A DNA stretch of 64,000 nt, from assembly GCA_036365515.1 (NCBI GenBank), contig CM070874.1:168267297-168331296 (forward strand), given 5' to 3'. The stretch is from Torymus aiolomorphi. Its lineage: Eukaryota; Arthropoda; Insecta; Hymenoptera; Torymidae. Under the pieces are notes generated by a model, which worked only from the letters and a program-made list of their open reading frames with translations, had not been told where the DNA came from and did not search any database. The position numbers and the translations under genes are program-made. Shown piece by piece: positions 1 to 11,741 of the stretch (its first letter is position 1; every line of letters starts with the position of its first letter).

Positions 1-188
1 TAATTTGCAACTTCTCTCGTCAAAATCCATTGAGTAATTGCCAAGAAAACTTGCTTACCAGTTGATTTTTCTAAAATGACATAATTCTGCATAAAGTGGA
101 TTAAAAAACCTATATCTTGGGATTTTGTATTAGAAACAAGTTATATTAGTGATACATATTCTTTATTTTATAGTAATTATATTTTAAT

Positions 189-894
189 TTATTTTTTTAG
201 GTAATTTTGGCCCCAGGAGCCATTAGGTATAAGATATTCATAAACAGCAAGAGTATCATGGTTTAGATTGTCGGAAATCACAGCAATGCTTACATATTTA
301 AGTTCTTTATTTTCTTTATAGTACATCACAACTGTAAAAGCAGTTGCTTGGTTGTTGTTCCAGTGATACGATTGTGTAGAATTTTCTATAACAAACACAT
401 CATTTTCTGCAAAATCGCAACACAAGAAATTCTCATTCTTGAAGGTTGTTTTTAAGTTACTTACAAAAAGTGATTGTTTCTTAGCGAAAAAATCGTGAGA
501 TTTTAATTTTATTAATTTTTCCCCCAGTATGTCCATAAATTCGTGCACATTTACAGTTTTGGAAGCTATTGTACACCGATCTGTTTGAAAACATAATTGA
601 TACTCGATTTGAAAAATATCATTCTTATCAAAACATTCAAGCAAATGTTTTTGTAATATAGACATATTGGGGCAATCCAAACAGTCACCCAAATAGCATC
701 TAACATGTGCATCATTATACACAATTGTTTGGCTGCAATCGTGGTAGTTTTTAAGAGGCAATTGAGTGTCTTTAGTTACTAAAGGATATTCACTTCTTAA
801 AAGTGTTGGAAGGTTAGACAAATTTTTAGGTGCAGGGTGATCATTTTTATTTAAAGGATGTATGCATTTTAATTTCCAAGTTGAATCCATTTTA
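189..894 (-). pseudogene. C-terminal exon of a transposon-associated uncharacterised protein (copy A)
   Basis: An open frame of about 230 codons whose motifs match, from memory, a multi-copy uncharacterised protein family of arthropods and cnidarians that looks transposase-like. Visible landmarks are a C-x4-C-x2-C cluster (CYLGDCLDC), TDRCT, an EFMDILGEKL helix, CDFAEN, a HWNNNQAT motif and ISDNLNHDT. The acidic residues in DFAEN and SDNLNHD could be catalytic, but that is inference. The first in-frame ATG is at 890, yet the frame stays open upstream and runs into the end of a mariner at 895, so that ATG is probably internal. A splice acceptor lies just beyond the mariner. The frame stops after NYLKK, short of where I would expect the family to end. 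A second, more decayed member lies at 10207-12749. Function unknown. Confidence 0.6.
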
Positions 895-2212
895 CCTTCT
901 GTCAAAAAAGTACCCGGAAAAGTTTTTTTAAATCTCCCGCGTTATAGATATTTGAAAATTTTTTTTTTTGTATGTTGGCATCATTGTACCAAATTATGAT
1001 GCCAAGTTTGGGCGCGTTCCATCAAGCAGTTTGTTTACGCCAGCTGTTATAGTCAGTTAAGCTCAGTAGTGCGTCACGATTTTCACAATGAATACAAATA
1101 TTTAATAAAGAGTTTGCCTCAAATTTTGTGTTACCAACGAAATTTCGTGCGCAGAATCTTTGAAAATGTTGGAAAAGACTTATGGGGAATCAGTTTTATC
1201 AAAAACACAAATTTACGATTGGTACAAAGCATTCAAGGAAGGTCGAGAAGTGTGTGAAGATTTGCCTCGGTTCGGATGGCCATCGACAGCATCCACCGAG
1301 GAGAACATTAAAAAAGTGAAACAAACCGTATTGGAAAATCGCCATTCAGGCTTAAGAGAGATAGCACAAGAGCTAAACATCTCCTACGAGTCAGTTCGTA
1401 CGATTTTGGTGGATGTTTTGGGCATGAAACGCGTCGCCGCTCGACTTGTTCCAAAAGAGCTGAATTTTCTTCAAAAAGAGTACCGCAGACAGATCTCTTT
1501 GGACATGCTGGATCGTGCTAATTCCGATCCGACATTCATGGAACGCATTATAACTGGAGATAAGACATGAGTCTACGAGTTTGACATGCAAAAAAGTCAA
1601 CAGACATCTCAATTTCAAACAAAAGACGAGCCAAAACCGAGAAAACCACGTCGAAGTCGATCAAAAGTGAAAGTCATGCTGACTATTTTCTTTGATATTC
1701 ATGGTTTGGTGCATCATGAATTCCTACCAGAGGGACAGACGGTCAATAAACAATATTATTTGAGCGTTTTGAAGCGTTTGCATGAAAAAATCCGTCAAAA
1801 ACGGCCAGAATTGTGGAAGAACAATTCGTGGATTTTGCACGACGATAATGCACCACCGCATAGAGCCGCAGTTGTAACCGAATTTAAGGCCAAAAACTCA
1901 ATAAATACAATCGAGCAACCACCGTATTCACCAGATTTGGCCCCATGTGACTTTTTCTGTTCCCGAAACTAAAATTACCTCTCCGTGAAAAACGTTTTGA
2001 AACGATCGAAGCCATAAAACAAAATTCGTTGAGGGAACTGAAGGCCATCCCAGAAAACGCTTATAAAAAATGTTTTGATGATTGGAAAAATCGTTGGCAC
2101 ATGTGTGTTGCATCAAATGGGGCCTACTTTGAAGGCGACAAAATAAATATTGATAAATAATTGAATATTGTGTGTTTTATTTAAAAATTCCGAGTAGTTT
2201 TTTGACAGATAG
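895..2212 (+). mobile_element. mariner transposon (decayed)
   Basis: A 1.32-kb Tc1/mariner-superfamily element. Its terminal inverted repeats pair: the left end at 895 carries TCTGTCAAAAAAGTACCCGG and the right end at 2212, read in reverse, carries TCTGTCAAAAAACTACTCGG. TA target duplications flank it at 893-894 and 2213-2214. It holds one transposase pseudogene. It inserted into the coding exon described at 189-894. Confidence 0.9.
1088..2160 (+). pseudogene. mariner transposase, inactivated
   Basis: DD34D transposase that would cut and paste the surrounding mariner. The helix-turn-helix region (KTQIYDWYKAFKEGR, then LNISYESVRTIL) and the catalytic segments (TGDKT at the first Asp, HDDNAPPH, YSPDLAPCDFF) are recognisable. 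It is dead: two consecutive in-frame stops lie near the ancestral start (1103-1108), a TGA at 1568-1570 replaces the Trp of the usual DETW motif, and one T is missing in the CDFF codons near 1950, shifting the remaining frame to its stop at 2160. The start at 1088 is inferred from the element layout. It is clearly diverged from the intact mariner at 35155-36448. Confidence 0.9.
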
Positions 2213-2214
2213 TA

Positions 2215-2260
2215 GTTGCTACAATAAACAAAAGAAATAATAAAACAAAGAGTCACCGAT
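2215..2260 (-). other. Splice acceptor and exon start displaced by mariner
   Basis: On the minus strand a pyrimidine-rich stretch (about 2221-2257) ends in TTATTGTAG, with the AG at 2220-2219. Four exon bases (CAAC) follow, then the TA target duplication of the mariner. After conceptual removal of the mariner, these bases join the frame of the 189-894 exon without a stop. This marks an exon boundary of copy A; the preceding exon was not identified. Confidence 0.55.
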
Positions 2261-2720
2261 GATTTAATCGTCAAATACACGAAATACATTATGAAATCCC
2301 AGTTTGATTGTATTGACAGAAATTCGAAAAAATTTCGAAGGGGAAACAGATAAAAAGTCATTGCAATTATACTCTTTCGACGTGACAATTCACATACAGG
2401 TTGAAAATTTCGATATGAAAGCCACCTATCGAATGAAAAATGAATGATGCGGTGCCGCGCGATATGCCGCGCGACGTACTCCACGATACCGCGCGCAGGA
2501 GAGGCGTTGTGTCTACTCTTTCGCGTTCTATTTCTTGAAGAAAACATCTTGAGCAATTGTTGGAAGATATCATTTCCTATGTAAAAAATGCTCAGCTTTT
2601 GATCTAAATGGTGACAAAAATATTAAAAATATACTTATTGAGATATAAGATGTTTTGTAGTTTTTGAAGGTGAAAATGGACAATTTCGGAAAAACTGCCT
2701 ACATCATTGGAAAGCTGACG

Positions 2721-2820
2721 AAAAAATATATAGGAAACGCTTATGAAAAAATATATAGGAAACGCTTATGAAAAAATATATAGGAAACGCTTATGAAAAA
2801 ATATATAGGAAACGCTTATG
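2721..2820. repeat. Perfect 25-bp tandem repeat, four copies
   Basis: Four exact tandem copies of a 25-bp unit that begins AAAAAATATATAGG and ends AAACGCTTATG, with a partial fifth copy running into a T-run. No coding role seen. Confidence 0.95.
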
Positions 2821-2822
2821 AA

Positions 2823-4747
2823 AAAATTTTTTTTAGATGCATTTAGTATCAGAAACATGAGCATGCAAAATAAATGCATGAGTGTGAGGTGTACATGCGT
2901 AATCAAGTGATTACTTCAGAATCAAAAAGATGTCGAAGACGGGATTTGGGATGACAGAGGTAATATTGCGTAGATTTCGAAGGTTGAGGCAGAGACATAG
3001 ATACAGAGAGATAGAGACATAGAGACAGAGACATAAAATGTATGAATAATAATAATTTTCTAAATCAATCATGCGATCAAAAATGCTAATTATTGGTTTT
3101 CCTTGATATTTCAAAATCTTCTAACTTTTTTCCCTTAGCTTGTCCAGTACCGAAGCTGGTCAGATTTTAAAGGATTTCAAAAGAAGAATCCAAAAAAAAT
3201 TTGTCGAACAGAAAATATTATACCGCTCTCTCAATATTCTTTAATGAAGGTATAGTAAAAACCAGCGAATCAGACATGCAAATTTCATGAATTAAAAAAT
3301 ACTACTATTTTGTACACCAAAATTCCTAACTGTTTCCCAATCAATGTTCGATACAAAAAGATTAAAAAATTTTAAGTAAAAAGATGACAAATATTGGATT
3401 TTAAAAAATATTGCATAGCTTTTTTATTTATGCAAATATAGACCTAAAATTTTAGGAACATGTTTTTTCATAAAATACTAAAAATACAAAAATTTTGAAC
3501 GATTTGAAAATTTTGACCTGCTTCTTCACATGAAATATCCCATATATTAAAAATATTCTTTTATTACCAAGTTCAGCAAATTTTAAAAGATAAAGGTCTA
3601 CTATACTAGCTTTAAAATTACTGCCACATGAATTATTTTTGTATTTCTTTTACCTGACCAATCATATAATCTCTCAATAAAAGTTTAATTGAAATAACCA
3701 AATTTTCGCGTATACAAAAGTGCTTATATTTTTCAAACTTATTAAATGACTTACTGTATCGTAGAAAATATGCCTTATTAAAAGTACATAATTTCTTTAT
3801 TATTTGCAGAGGTCTCAATATTCAGCGTTGAAGGATGTCAGCTTCACACGGAAACTCGACAAACATACACAGATTTACGTCATACAGCTCTTAAAACTTG
3901 AAAAATGAATGGCCATTTTTCTATCGACATTGTAATTTTATGCCGTGTGTGAATAACTTAAAAAAACTTATAAAAAACTGAAATTTTGAAGAATACAGAA
4001 CGTATTCTAATTTTCATAGCATGAAGTAATCTTCCAGTTATGCTGATTTTGAAGAAAAATGAGAAGACTACGTTCGTTGCATCCAAGCACTTCGTCCAAA
4101 AACTTTTAGTCTTAGAGTGACATCAATCAATCAAATGAAAATAAGTAAATAATTAACATGATAATAAATCCATGGCCCCTAAGGCTCATAAAATTTGATT
4201 TCAGTTACATAAATATTAGATTAACAGATATTAAAATTAATTGAACTTGAAAAATAATACTAAAATTATAACTTAAGGCGAAATAGTTGTTCCAATTATA
4301 CATACACTCTATTTTATTCTAATTCTTAGAAGTGGTATGAAGAAAACTATGATAAAAAAAATTTTGAACCGTTATATGTAAAGAAATTTATTAAAACTTT
4401 TTTTGATGTTACATATTGAAAAGTTTTCAGATTTAGTCTACGCAATATCATCTAGATGAAATTTATACGAATTTTATAGTATGCGTAAGGAAATTTTTGT
4501 TAGGTTTATTGTTATTTCATATACAATAGTAATAAAACTTTAATGACTTAGTAAATGTACATAGCAAGATGTCAAAAAATTGACAAACTACAGTAGTGAA
4601 GCCCAAAAAAAAAATAATAAATAAATGTCACTTTATAAAAAGAAGCTTAAAATGTGTTTCGTTGATTATTTAATTCTTCACATTTTTATTAATTTCTTTT
4701 ATTATTAATTGCTTTTTAGACCATAACATTTAAATATGTTTATTAAA
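2823..4747. other. AT-rich spacer, no gene recognised
   Basis: No open frame here resembles a protein I know. It contains a short degenerate GACAGA/GATAGA simple repeat at about 2985-3035. The preceding stretch 2261-2720 is also non-coding apart from a 70-bp CpG-rich patch (2447-2516) that could be promoter or exon sequence for the gene fragment at 189-894; I cannot tell which. Confidence 0.5.
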
Positions 4748-4985
4748 ATTGTATAAAGGGATCCTGAAAGGACCAATTTTCGAATACATAATCTAAAAAA
4801 AATTATTTTAGAAGGTGCGACGTTCATCAGACGGTTTTTCTGACCTCTTCAAGCATAAGCACTGTTCTGAGCTGGTGAAAAGGAACGTTCTCTTTCCAGC
4901 GGCATCAGTACATTTGTGCAAGTAGAAGGAGCATATTTATATACAAAGTTAGTTTGTTTACATTTTCAGATGCAGGTTTCTAAAA
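4748..4985 (+). repeat. Left inverted terminal repeat of the Penelope-like element
   Basis: Read forward, this stretch aligns along its whole length with the reverse complement of 7126-7356. Shared blocks include AAGCACTGTTCTGAGCTG, CATTTGTGCAAGTAGAAG and TACATTTTCAGA. Mismatches are scattered. Confidence 0.85.
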
Positions 4986-5033
4986 TCATGGTCAAAAAGG
5001 AGATACTAACTAGCTGAAACCAACTCCCGCAAC

Positions 5034-6990
5034 TTGTTTCTTCATCACTCAAGGAGTCACGACGTATTCCCTAACAATGTAACCAACGAGCTTCAAAGAT
5101 TAAAAAACATATCCTTCCTCAGTAAGTGCTGCTTCGACAAATTCAAGAAAGAAAACGATAGATTACTTTACAGAATCTTAAAACTTGAAATTAAAGATAA
5201 TCATGTTCACATATATTTCTTACACAAACTACTAAATAGACTAAAATCAAAGTTAAAATCTAATATAGACACTCTGAAACTCGATAACTTTCAATTTGAC
5301 TGAAGAAAAAAGTTTACTAATCTTTATCGAGACATCTAATAAGCTCAATAAGAAACTAGATACACTAACAAATAGAAATAAGAAAAATTTCTGTCGTAAA
5401 AAATTTAACGGATGTAAATCTATCTGAATTTGTTTTAAATATTGTCTCATTAGATCTGAAATATAACGTAACATCTAAAATGATCAAATTTGATAAAGTC
5501 ACTACCATAAAAAATCTTGAAAGTAAATTGAATAGTGCAAAAATAGACAATCAAATAAAAAACGAAACCCGGGAGAACATGTCGAACAATATAAATAGAG
5601 ACATGCACACGCACCCGCTGATGACTTAGAATTTACTAGAGATTTAAATTCAACCAAAAAATTTTTGAAAGAAAACCCTCATATCTTCTTTACACACGCT
5701 GATAAAGGAAATCTATTTGTGTGTATAAATGTATCAGATCATCAGAATAAAATGAAGAAATCCGCTCAGAAGATTACAATAAGAAGTTCACAAACATTTA
5801 TCACATCTAAATAACACTGATTATTTACAAAAAAAGTTTCATAATAATTATCTCACACAAACAAATACTTCACTCCCAAGAGCATACGGTTACCAAAAAT
5901 TCATAAGAACAGCATTTAAGACCTATCATCTCTACTATTAGCAGTCCTACACATTTTCTGGCTAAAACCATACTTAATGTACTCAAAACGTGCAATCCTA
6001 CGTTATTTTCACATATCAACAACACTTTTGAATTAAAAGATAAGATAAACAATATTATAATTTCAACAGATCACGTTTTATTGTCTCTTCATATCAGCTC
6101 GATATTTACAAATATTCCATGTCAATTGGTGTTAAAAAGCATAGACAGACGTTTTTCTCACTTACATAACAAATACAAAATTCCATTCCATGAAATTCGT
6201 AAAATAGTAAATTTCCTTTTCGATAACACATATTTCTCTTTCAATGACATGACATATAAAAACAGACATTCGGTACACCCATGGGCTCACCCCATTATTC
6301 GCTGACATTGTAATGGAAGATTTGTAAACAGATTGTCTCAGTGTTCTTAAAGATATGCATAATTGTACTCCTATATTTTACTTTAGATATGTCGATGACA
6401 ACCCACGTCTTAAATTCACTCATTAAATTGAAGAAAATAATAGCATATATTTTTGCACATCACTCTTATCAAAAATAATGATCGAATCACTACAAATTGG
6501 TACCAAAAACCAACTACATCCCAAAGACTTATAATTTCAAATCCAACGATACTGTTCAACAAAAAAGAAACATGTTTTTATAATACTAACATAAAGAAAA
6601 TAAAAAAGCTACTTGCTATTAATGACTATCCTAAAAAATTCATAGACACGTGTATTCACAACAGACTATGCAAAATACGATTTACAGAACAAACATCTGA
6701 TTTAAATAATAACCCACAACAAAAAATAACTGTACCCATTCCATACGAAAATAATTGCTTTATAAAATGCTCAAGTTCATCTGCAAAATATAATATTAAA
6801 ACAGTGCCTCTCATCAATAAAAAAACTTCACAATATTATTAAGTTAGGTAAAGACAAAGTAAATAAATTGAACACTTGTGAAATAGTATACAAAATTAAT
6901 TGTGATTCATGCCCAGCTACTTATATAGGACAAACAAAAATACTGCTTAAAACTAGAATAGAAGAACATAATCTGGTAGAAATAAGAAAA
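5034..6990 (+). pseudogene. Penelope-like reverse transcriptase / GIY-YIG endonuclease remains
   Basis: Pieces in several frames, in element order. First an N-terminal helical region (5034-5303). Then an ADKGN motif (near 5700). Next RT core block SIFTNIP (6081-6305), then a MGSP-like stretch written as HPWAHPII with ADIVMEDL continuing in another frame. After this come RYVDDN (near 6390), TNWYQKPT (6453-6842) and the GIY-YIG start CPATYIGQTKILLKTRIEEH (about 6905-6970). The residue normally Asp before SSIFTNIP (SLD) reads His (SLHIS), a loss of a catalytic metal ligand, while YVDD is intact. Multiple stops and frameshifts separate the pieces. Confidence 0.8.
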
Positions 6991-7125
6991 CTGTTAAAAT
7001 TTTAGATAGAGAGAGTAATTATCAAAAACGGTTAATATCTGAAATGCTACATATAAACATAAATAACCACACAATTAACAAGATAGAAGACACACAAACT
7101 TTAATTATCACATATAAAAGTTTAT

Positions 7126-7356
7126 TTAGAAACCTGCTTCTGAAAATGTAGACAAACTGACTTTGTATATAAATACGATGCTTCTACTTGCACAAATGTA
7201 TTGACGCCGCTGGAAAAAAAACGCTCCTTTCATCAGCTCAGAACAGTGCTTATGCCTGAAGAGATCGTCTGACGAAACGTCACACCTTGTAAAATAATTG
7301 TTTCTTAGACTATTTATTGGAAATTAGCCCTTTCAAGATTCCTTTACACAATTATA
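7126..7356 (-). repeat. Right inverted terminal repeat of the Penelope-like element
   Basis: Reverse complement of the left repeat at 4748-4985. It lies directly after the GIY-YIG remnant and before the broken Copia junction. Confidence 0.85.
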
Positions 7357-7411
7357 ATTACCAATGAAGGGTGCTACCGAAAATACTCATTTAGATATTG
7401 TTGGATAAAAT

Positions 7412-8092
7412 GACAAATACTAATATGTATATTGGATCTTTACCCTTTTTGGTTACATACAAGCAATAATCATAGTTACTTTATTCAAAACCTAAATTTT
7501 TTAAATCTTTGTACCATACTCTCGGACTTTCTCAGAGTCCATACAACGCTTTTCGCAATCTTAGCACTTTGTTATTGCCTAATTCATAACCTTTAGGTTC
7601 ATTTACATATACTTCTGACTTTACATCTTCATTTAGGAATGCCGTTTCAACATTCATCTGATCAATAAACAATTTATTTTTACAACAATAAGATAATACA
7701 ATTTTTAAAGTTTGCATTTTGCCTACAGGTGAGTAAACATTCTCAATATGTTCCTTTTGTTGAAAGCCTTTTACAACTAACCTCGCTTTATAAGTATTAT
7801 CATTTTTTCTTTTATAAATCCACTTAACATCAATGATTTCTTTATCTTTCGGTTTATCAATAATTTCCCAAGTATTATTTTTAATTAAACTTTTAATTTC
7901 TGAATCCATTGCTTTTTGCCATTCATTGTTATCGCTAAAATTTAGCGCCTCCTCAAATGTATTAGAAGTATTCGCATTTACATAATTTACATAAATAAAA
8001 TGAGAAACTTGGTTTCCAAATCTATTTACGGGACTTTTTTTCCTTTCAGACTTTCTAAGTAGTTTTAAATTTTCAGAACTAGTACTTGGCAA
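7412..8092 (-). pseudogene. Copia reverse transcriptase, N-terminal half
   Basis: RVT_2-type reverse transcriptase. Seen motifs: WQKAMDSEI, NNTWEII, WIYKRKND, YKARLVVKGF, YSPVGK, then the core MNVETAFLNEDV and PKGYE, and KALYGL followed by a TGA where the family has a basic residue. Coding continues as ESPRVWYKDL, meets a TAA after GFE, then SNYDYCLYV and LVFV, and is lost just where VDD should follow (about 7414). It therefore lacks the polymerase active-site Asp pair and RNase H. Confidence 0.85.
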
Positions 8093-8269
8093 AATTTCTA
8101 CATTTTCATTTTAATTCGTATTACTTTCAGTATCACTATCTGCTTCATTATTGTCAAAACTTTCATACTTGTCATTTTCTTTTTCAGATTGAGAATTTTC
8201 ATTTGTATCATCGATTTCATTTTCTTCATATTCATTAATTTTTTCATCATTAGAATTTTCCAAACAAAT

Positions 8270-9069
8270 TAATTTTAATATTTTCCTCAACTACCTGTAC
8301 ATGTCTAGCATTAATGACTCTATTATTTACTAATACTCTCTAGCCGTTTTCAGCATAGCCTACTAGTACTCCTAACTCGGTTTTATTATCCCACTTCCCA
8401 TTTCTTAAATTTTTTGGTACCCTGACAAAAACTCTACTCCCATATATTTTTAAATTTTCCACATTAGGTTTTTTACCAAAGAATATTTCATAAGGAGTTT
8501 TATTTTCCTGAGTGTTTGCGATTGTACGATCTAGCTTCTCTGATTAAACATCTACCAATGTCCATAGCCAAACTATTGTACCTTTCCGCTACCCCATTAA
8601 GTTCATGGTCGTAGGGTGGATATGGTGATAATTCTATTCCTTTAGACCTAATAAAGTCATAAATTTCTTTATTTAAATACTCTTTACCATTGTCACAACA
8701 TAATTTCTTTACATTTTTGTTGAAAATATTTTCTACTTGATTAATAAATTCAATGAAACACTTTGCTGTTTCTGATTTATTTTTAATGCAAAAGATTCTT
8801 GTACTATAATCATCGATAAATGATAAAAAGTATTTTTCTTCGCCGTAGCCTATTGTATTATGCGGACCGTTCAAGTCAGTATGAATTAATTCTAAAATTT
8901 CTTTTGTTTTCGATCTGTTGTTATTGAACGGTACATTTGCCATTTTTCTTTGTATACAGTATAGATGATCTAACGCTCCATGCCATTTTTCTTTATCAGT
9001 TAACTTAGTTGCATATACACGCGCTTCATTGCAAGATTTTTTAACTACATAACTTTTCATATAGTACAA
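8270..9069 (-). pseudogene. Copia integrase
   Basis: Integrase core with the DDE triad visible: HTDLNGP, CCDNGKEY and LNGVAERYN. FIDDYSTR follows the first Asp as in Copia. The zinc-binding region is degenerate (WHGALDHLYCI). The frame at 8500-9069 is open; coding then continues past a break with FFGKKPNVENLKIYG and VFVRVPKNLRNGKWD (8340-8500), the GKKP region that follows the Copia catalytic core. Joins DNA ends to target DNA in an active element; here inactive. Confidence 0.85.
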
Positions 9070-9096
9070 GTTTTCTATTTGCTTAGCAACAGCTAT

Positions 9097-10056
9097 TCAC
9101 TCTCTCGACTGATTATATATTTTTGCGTTATCATTCTTTGCTACTACGGTACAACTCTTTGCTATCTTCGAAAGACTTAACAAATTTTGTTTTATTCCTT
9201 GTACATAATATACGTTACTTAATTCTACTTTACTGGTACTGTAATAATTTTTGAAATTTAACGTTATTTTTCCTATTTTAGTTGCTTTGAATAATTTGCC
9301 GTCTGATAACTTAACATCAAGCGGAATTTTTAATTTTACAAAGTTATCAAAGAACTTATCATTTTTTACTATGTGGTTAGTACAACCACTGTCTAATAAC
9401 CAATTTAACTCACTTTCGCTATCTTCACTGTAGTCGTCGGTTGTTACCTGGTTTGTTTGAGGGGGTGTTGCCCAAGCTGCTGAAGACTCTGCTTCGGTTG
9501 ATTTAGGTATGCCTACTGGCTTGAATATCCCTCTGCCTCTGCCTCGTTGACCTTCACTGAAGATTCGTTGACTGCTACGTCCTCTCGTACCTCTGCCTCT
9601 ACTGTTGCCTTGTTTGCAGTCCGTTTGGTAGTGTCCAAATTGTCCACATGAGTAACATTTTCCTTTTGTTTTAGTCGAAAATGTGCTTACGTTACTTTTC
9701 TTGTCACTGTCTGTCTTGTTCATATTTTTCTCTTTTATCTTGGACTTCACATAGTCCATTGTAATCTGCTCCTCTAATATAACGTAAATAAAATCTCCAA
9801 TGTAACTTGACGGTAGGCTCTTAATTAAATATCTCATTTTTTCATCTTCTTCTAGCTTTCCTCCGGCAGCTTTAAATTCATTTACAGCCTTTTCAAAATC
9901 AGCAAAAAATTTGTCTACTTGCTCATAATTTTTTAACTTGACTTTTTTGAGTTTATTTCTGCATAATGTCTGCATGGCTGTGGATTTTGTCAAATATATT
10001 TTATCGAATTTTTGTACCATATCGTGTGCTGTTTTGCACTCTCCAATGTACTCTAC
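9097..10056 (-). pseudogene. Copia Gag and protease
   Basis: The frame from EYIGECKTAHDMV onward is the second half of a Copia Gag (UBN2-type), followed by a CCHC zinc knuckle CYSCGQFGHYQTDC, an RG-rich tail and the retropepsin active site WLLDSGCTNHI. The translated start upstream of EYIGEC comes from a simple repeat (10057-10170), so the true N-terminus is missing. The frame closes at IYNQSRE, just before the integrase zinc region. Confidence 0.85.
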
Positions 10057-10170
10057 GAAAAAAAAAATCCCGGCTGGAGTGGGGAAAAAAAGGATTTTTC
10101 GTTCGAGCGGGGAAAAATGGATTTTTTTTCGTTTGAGCGGGGAAAAATGGATTTTTTTCATTCTTTCCTA
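10057..10170. repeat. Short G-rich 29-bp tandem repeat at the Copia edge
   Basis: About three copies of a unit containing CGTTYGAGCGGGGAAAAATG and a T-run. In layout (T-run, CG, G-rich box) it resembles the longer repeat series in the arms of the 10456-12320 element, so it may be a stray end of a related element. Confidence 0.6.
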
Positions 10171-10206
10171 AATCACGCTCGAAATGCACGATTTTCTACA
10201 TAGCTT

Positions 10207-10455
10207 TCAGGCATAAAAAAGGCCCATTTCATGCACATGTTGAAAAAAAGTAATTTCCCTACTCTCTGAACACATTGTACATTCGTTTACAAAACATAAA
10301 TCAATTGGATCAGAACACATTGTTGCTTTTATTATTTCCGAATGAGTTTCATCTAACTCGGAAACTTTACTTCCTCTTAAGTGAATCAGACTCGTTAGAA
10401 ATAGATTAAAATTTGGACAATAGATGCATAGACAAACTTCTTTAATAGGGTTATG
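10207..10455 (-). pseudogene. Uncharacterised transposon-associated gene, copy B, middle part
   Basis: Minus-strand frame with KEVCLCIYCPNFNLFL, then DPIDLCFVNECTMC, closing with a stop after GLFYA. These correspond to the VCVCxxHQN and CxxxxCxxC blocks that precede the region kept in copy A (189-894). It begins right at the left edge of the 10456-12320 element; its N-terminal part lies on the other side (12321-12749). Confidence 0.6.
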
Positions 10456-11268
10456 TCGTCGCGCGGTACGAGAAAAGCCAACTTGGAAGTTATAGGCAAA
10501 GAAAAGCCAAAAACGCGTCTAAGGGGAAGAAAAGCCAACAAACGGATTTGCCGCGAAAAAAAGCCAGTTTGCGCTTTCCCAGACGAAAAAAAGCCAGTTT
10601 GACTTTTCCCAGACGAAGAAAGGCCAGTTTCCGCCATCCCTGGATGAAAAATCCCAACTGATGATATTTAGCGCAAGAAAAAATCTAATTCTGTTAGCGA
10701 AAATACTTTTACGTACATGTATTGAATAATGCTGTATGTTATGCTTGTAAATTTTAATTGTCGTAATAAAATTACTCTTAATACTATTAATAAACGGTAC
10801 TAGGAATCTTGAATCAATGTAATGACAGTTCCTGGTTTGTTAGTGGCTTTGAATATATGTCAACAGCACTGCAACGCCGTTCATGAATTATAGTATACTC
10901 GCAATCGCAGGTTTGTAGCGCTTTCGGATATATCCGAAAAAAGAGCAACGGTTCCAAGCTGCAGGCCCGTAGTACAGCCTTCCATGCGTTTGACGCGGCA
11001 GTGCCGGGGATACTGCGTTCCTAAGAGTTTTTCTATGTAAGTAGAACAATAAATGTACAATTGCAAGTACATTATCATTCATGAACGACTTATTGCAGTG
11101 CTTTTGACAAATGTTCAAAGTTAATGATAAAAGAAACCGAAATTATCAGTACACTGGTTCGAGATTCCTAGTACCATTTATTAATAGTATAATAGTAATT
11201 GTATTGTGATAATTAAAATTTACAAGCACAATAAACAGCATTATTTATTAATACGCGTACGTAATAGT

Positions 11269-11419
11269 ATATTGTGTACCAAGGGCATAAAGTGGGCCTT
11301 TTTAGACCGAGTGGGAAGTTTGCAGTACGAGTCGAAGGCGAGTGCGTCCGCGAGCCGTAGACGAGTACTGCAATCACACGAGGTCAAAAGACCCACTAAG
11401 CCCTTGGTGCACACCATAT
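11269..11419. mobile_element. Small MITE-like element
   Basis: About 150 bp with inverted ends: left TGTGTACCAAGGGC and, inverted at the right, GTGTGCACCAAGGGC, followed by AAGTGGG/TAGTGGG blocks. The core is GC-rich. It lies within the DNA that interrupts the right arm of the 10456-12320 element. Open frames crossing it are not genes. Confidence 0.65.
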
Positions 11420-11741
11420 TTTTTGTGACACAGGTATTGATTTTCGCGTTGTTACATCAACTACCCACCTGGGAATTGAATGACACTTACATTTTGATTT
11501 CAATTTATTTCAACATATTTAAAATCGGTTATCTATGTTTTCGGCGCGGACGGTGGCGCCATCTCCATGTTTTTCATACCAACTGACCGTTGGAGTGTTG
11601 CGCTCGAATGCGCTGCTTTTCTTTAGTTCGAAAATATAGTTGAGCGGACGTGACAGTATTAGAATATTGTTATAAGAGTAAAGTACTATTTAAATTAGTT
11701 ATCAGTATTTAGTATTTAAAAGTTTTAATTTTTCCTGAACG

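Larger units (their letters stand above)
4748..7356 (+). mobile_element. Penelope-like element with inverted terminal repeats (decayed)
   Basis: A 2.6-kb retroelement. It has Penelope-type reverse transcriptase pieces, the signature TNWYQKPT segment and a C-terminal GIY-YIG endonuclease start (INCDSCPATYIGQT). It is bounded by about 235-bp inverted repeats, a terminal arrangement known for Penelope elements. The coding frame is broken many times, so the copy cannot move by itself. Confidence 0.85.
7412..10056 (-). mobile_element. Copia (Ty1/Copia) fragment, both ends missing
   Basis: Gag, protease, integrase and the first half of reverse transcriptase appear in Copia order on the minus strand. 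The right end begins inside Gag at a VEYIGEC motif, abutting a G-rich 29-bp repeat. The left end stops just before the catalytic YVDD of RT. No LTR is visible at either end. Several frames are broken. Confidence 0.88.

Noticed and set aside
7250..7310. Hammerhead ribozyme in the Penelope-like terminal repeat (CTGACGAAACGTC core-like text)
   Set aside because: Such ribozymes are known in these elements, but I could not pair stem II or stem III in either repeat; the conserved CTGANGA and GAAA boxes are fused.
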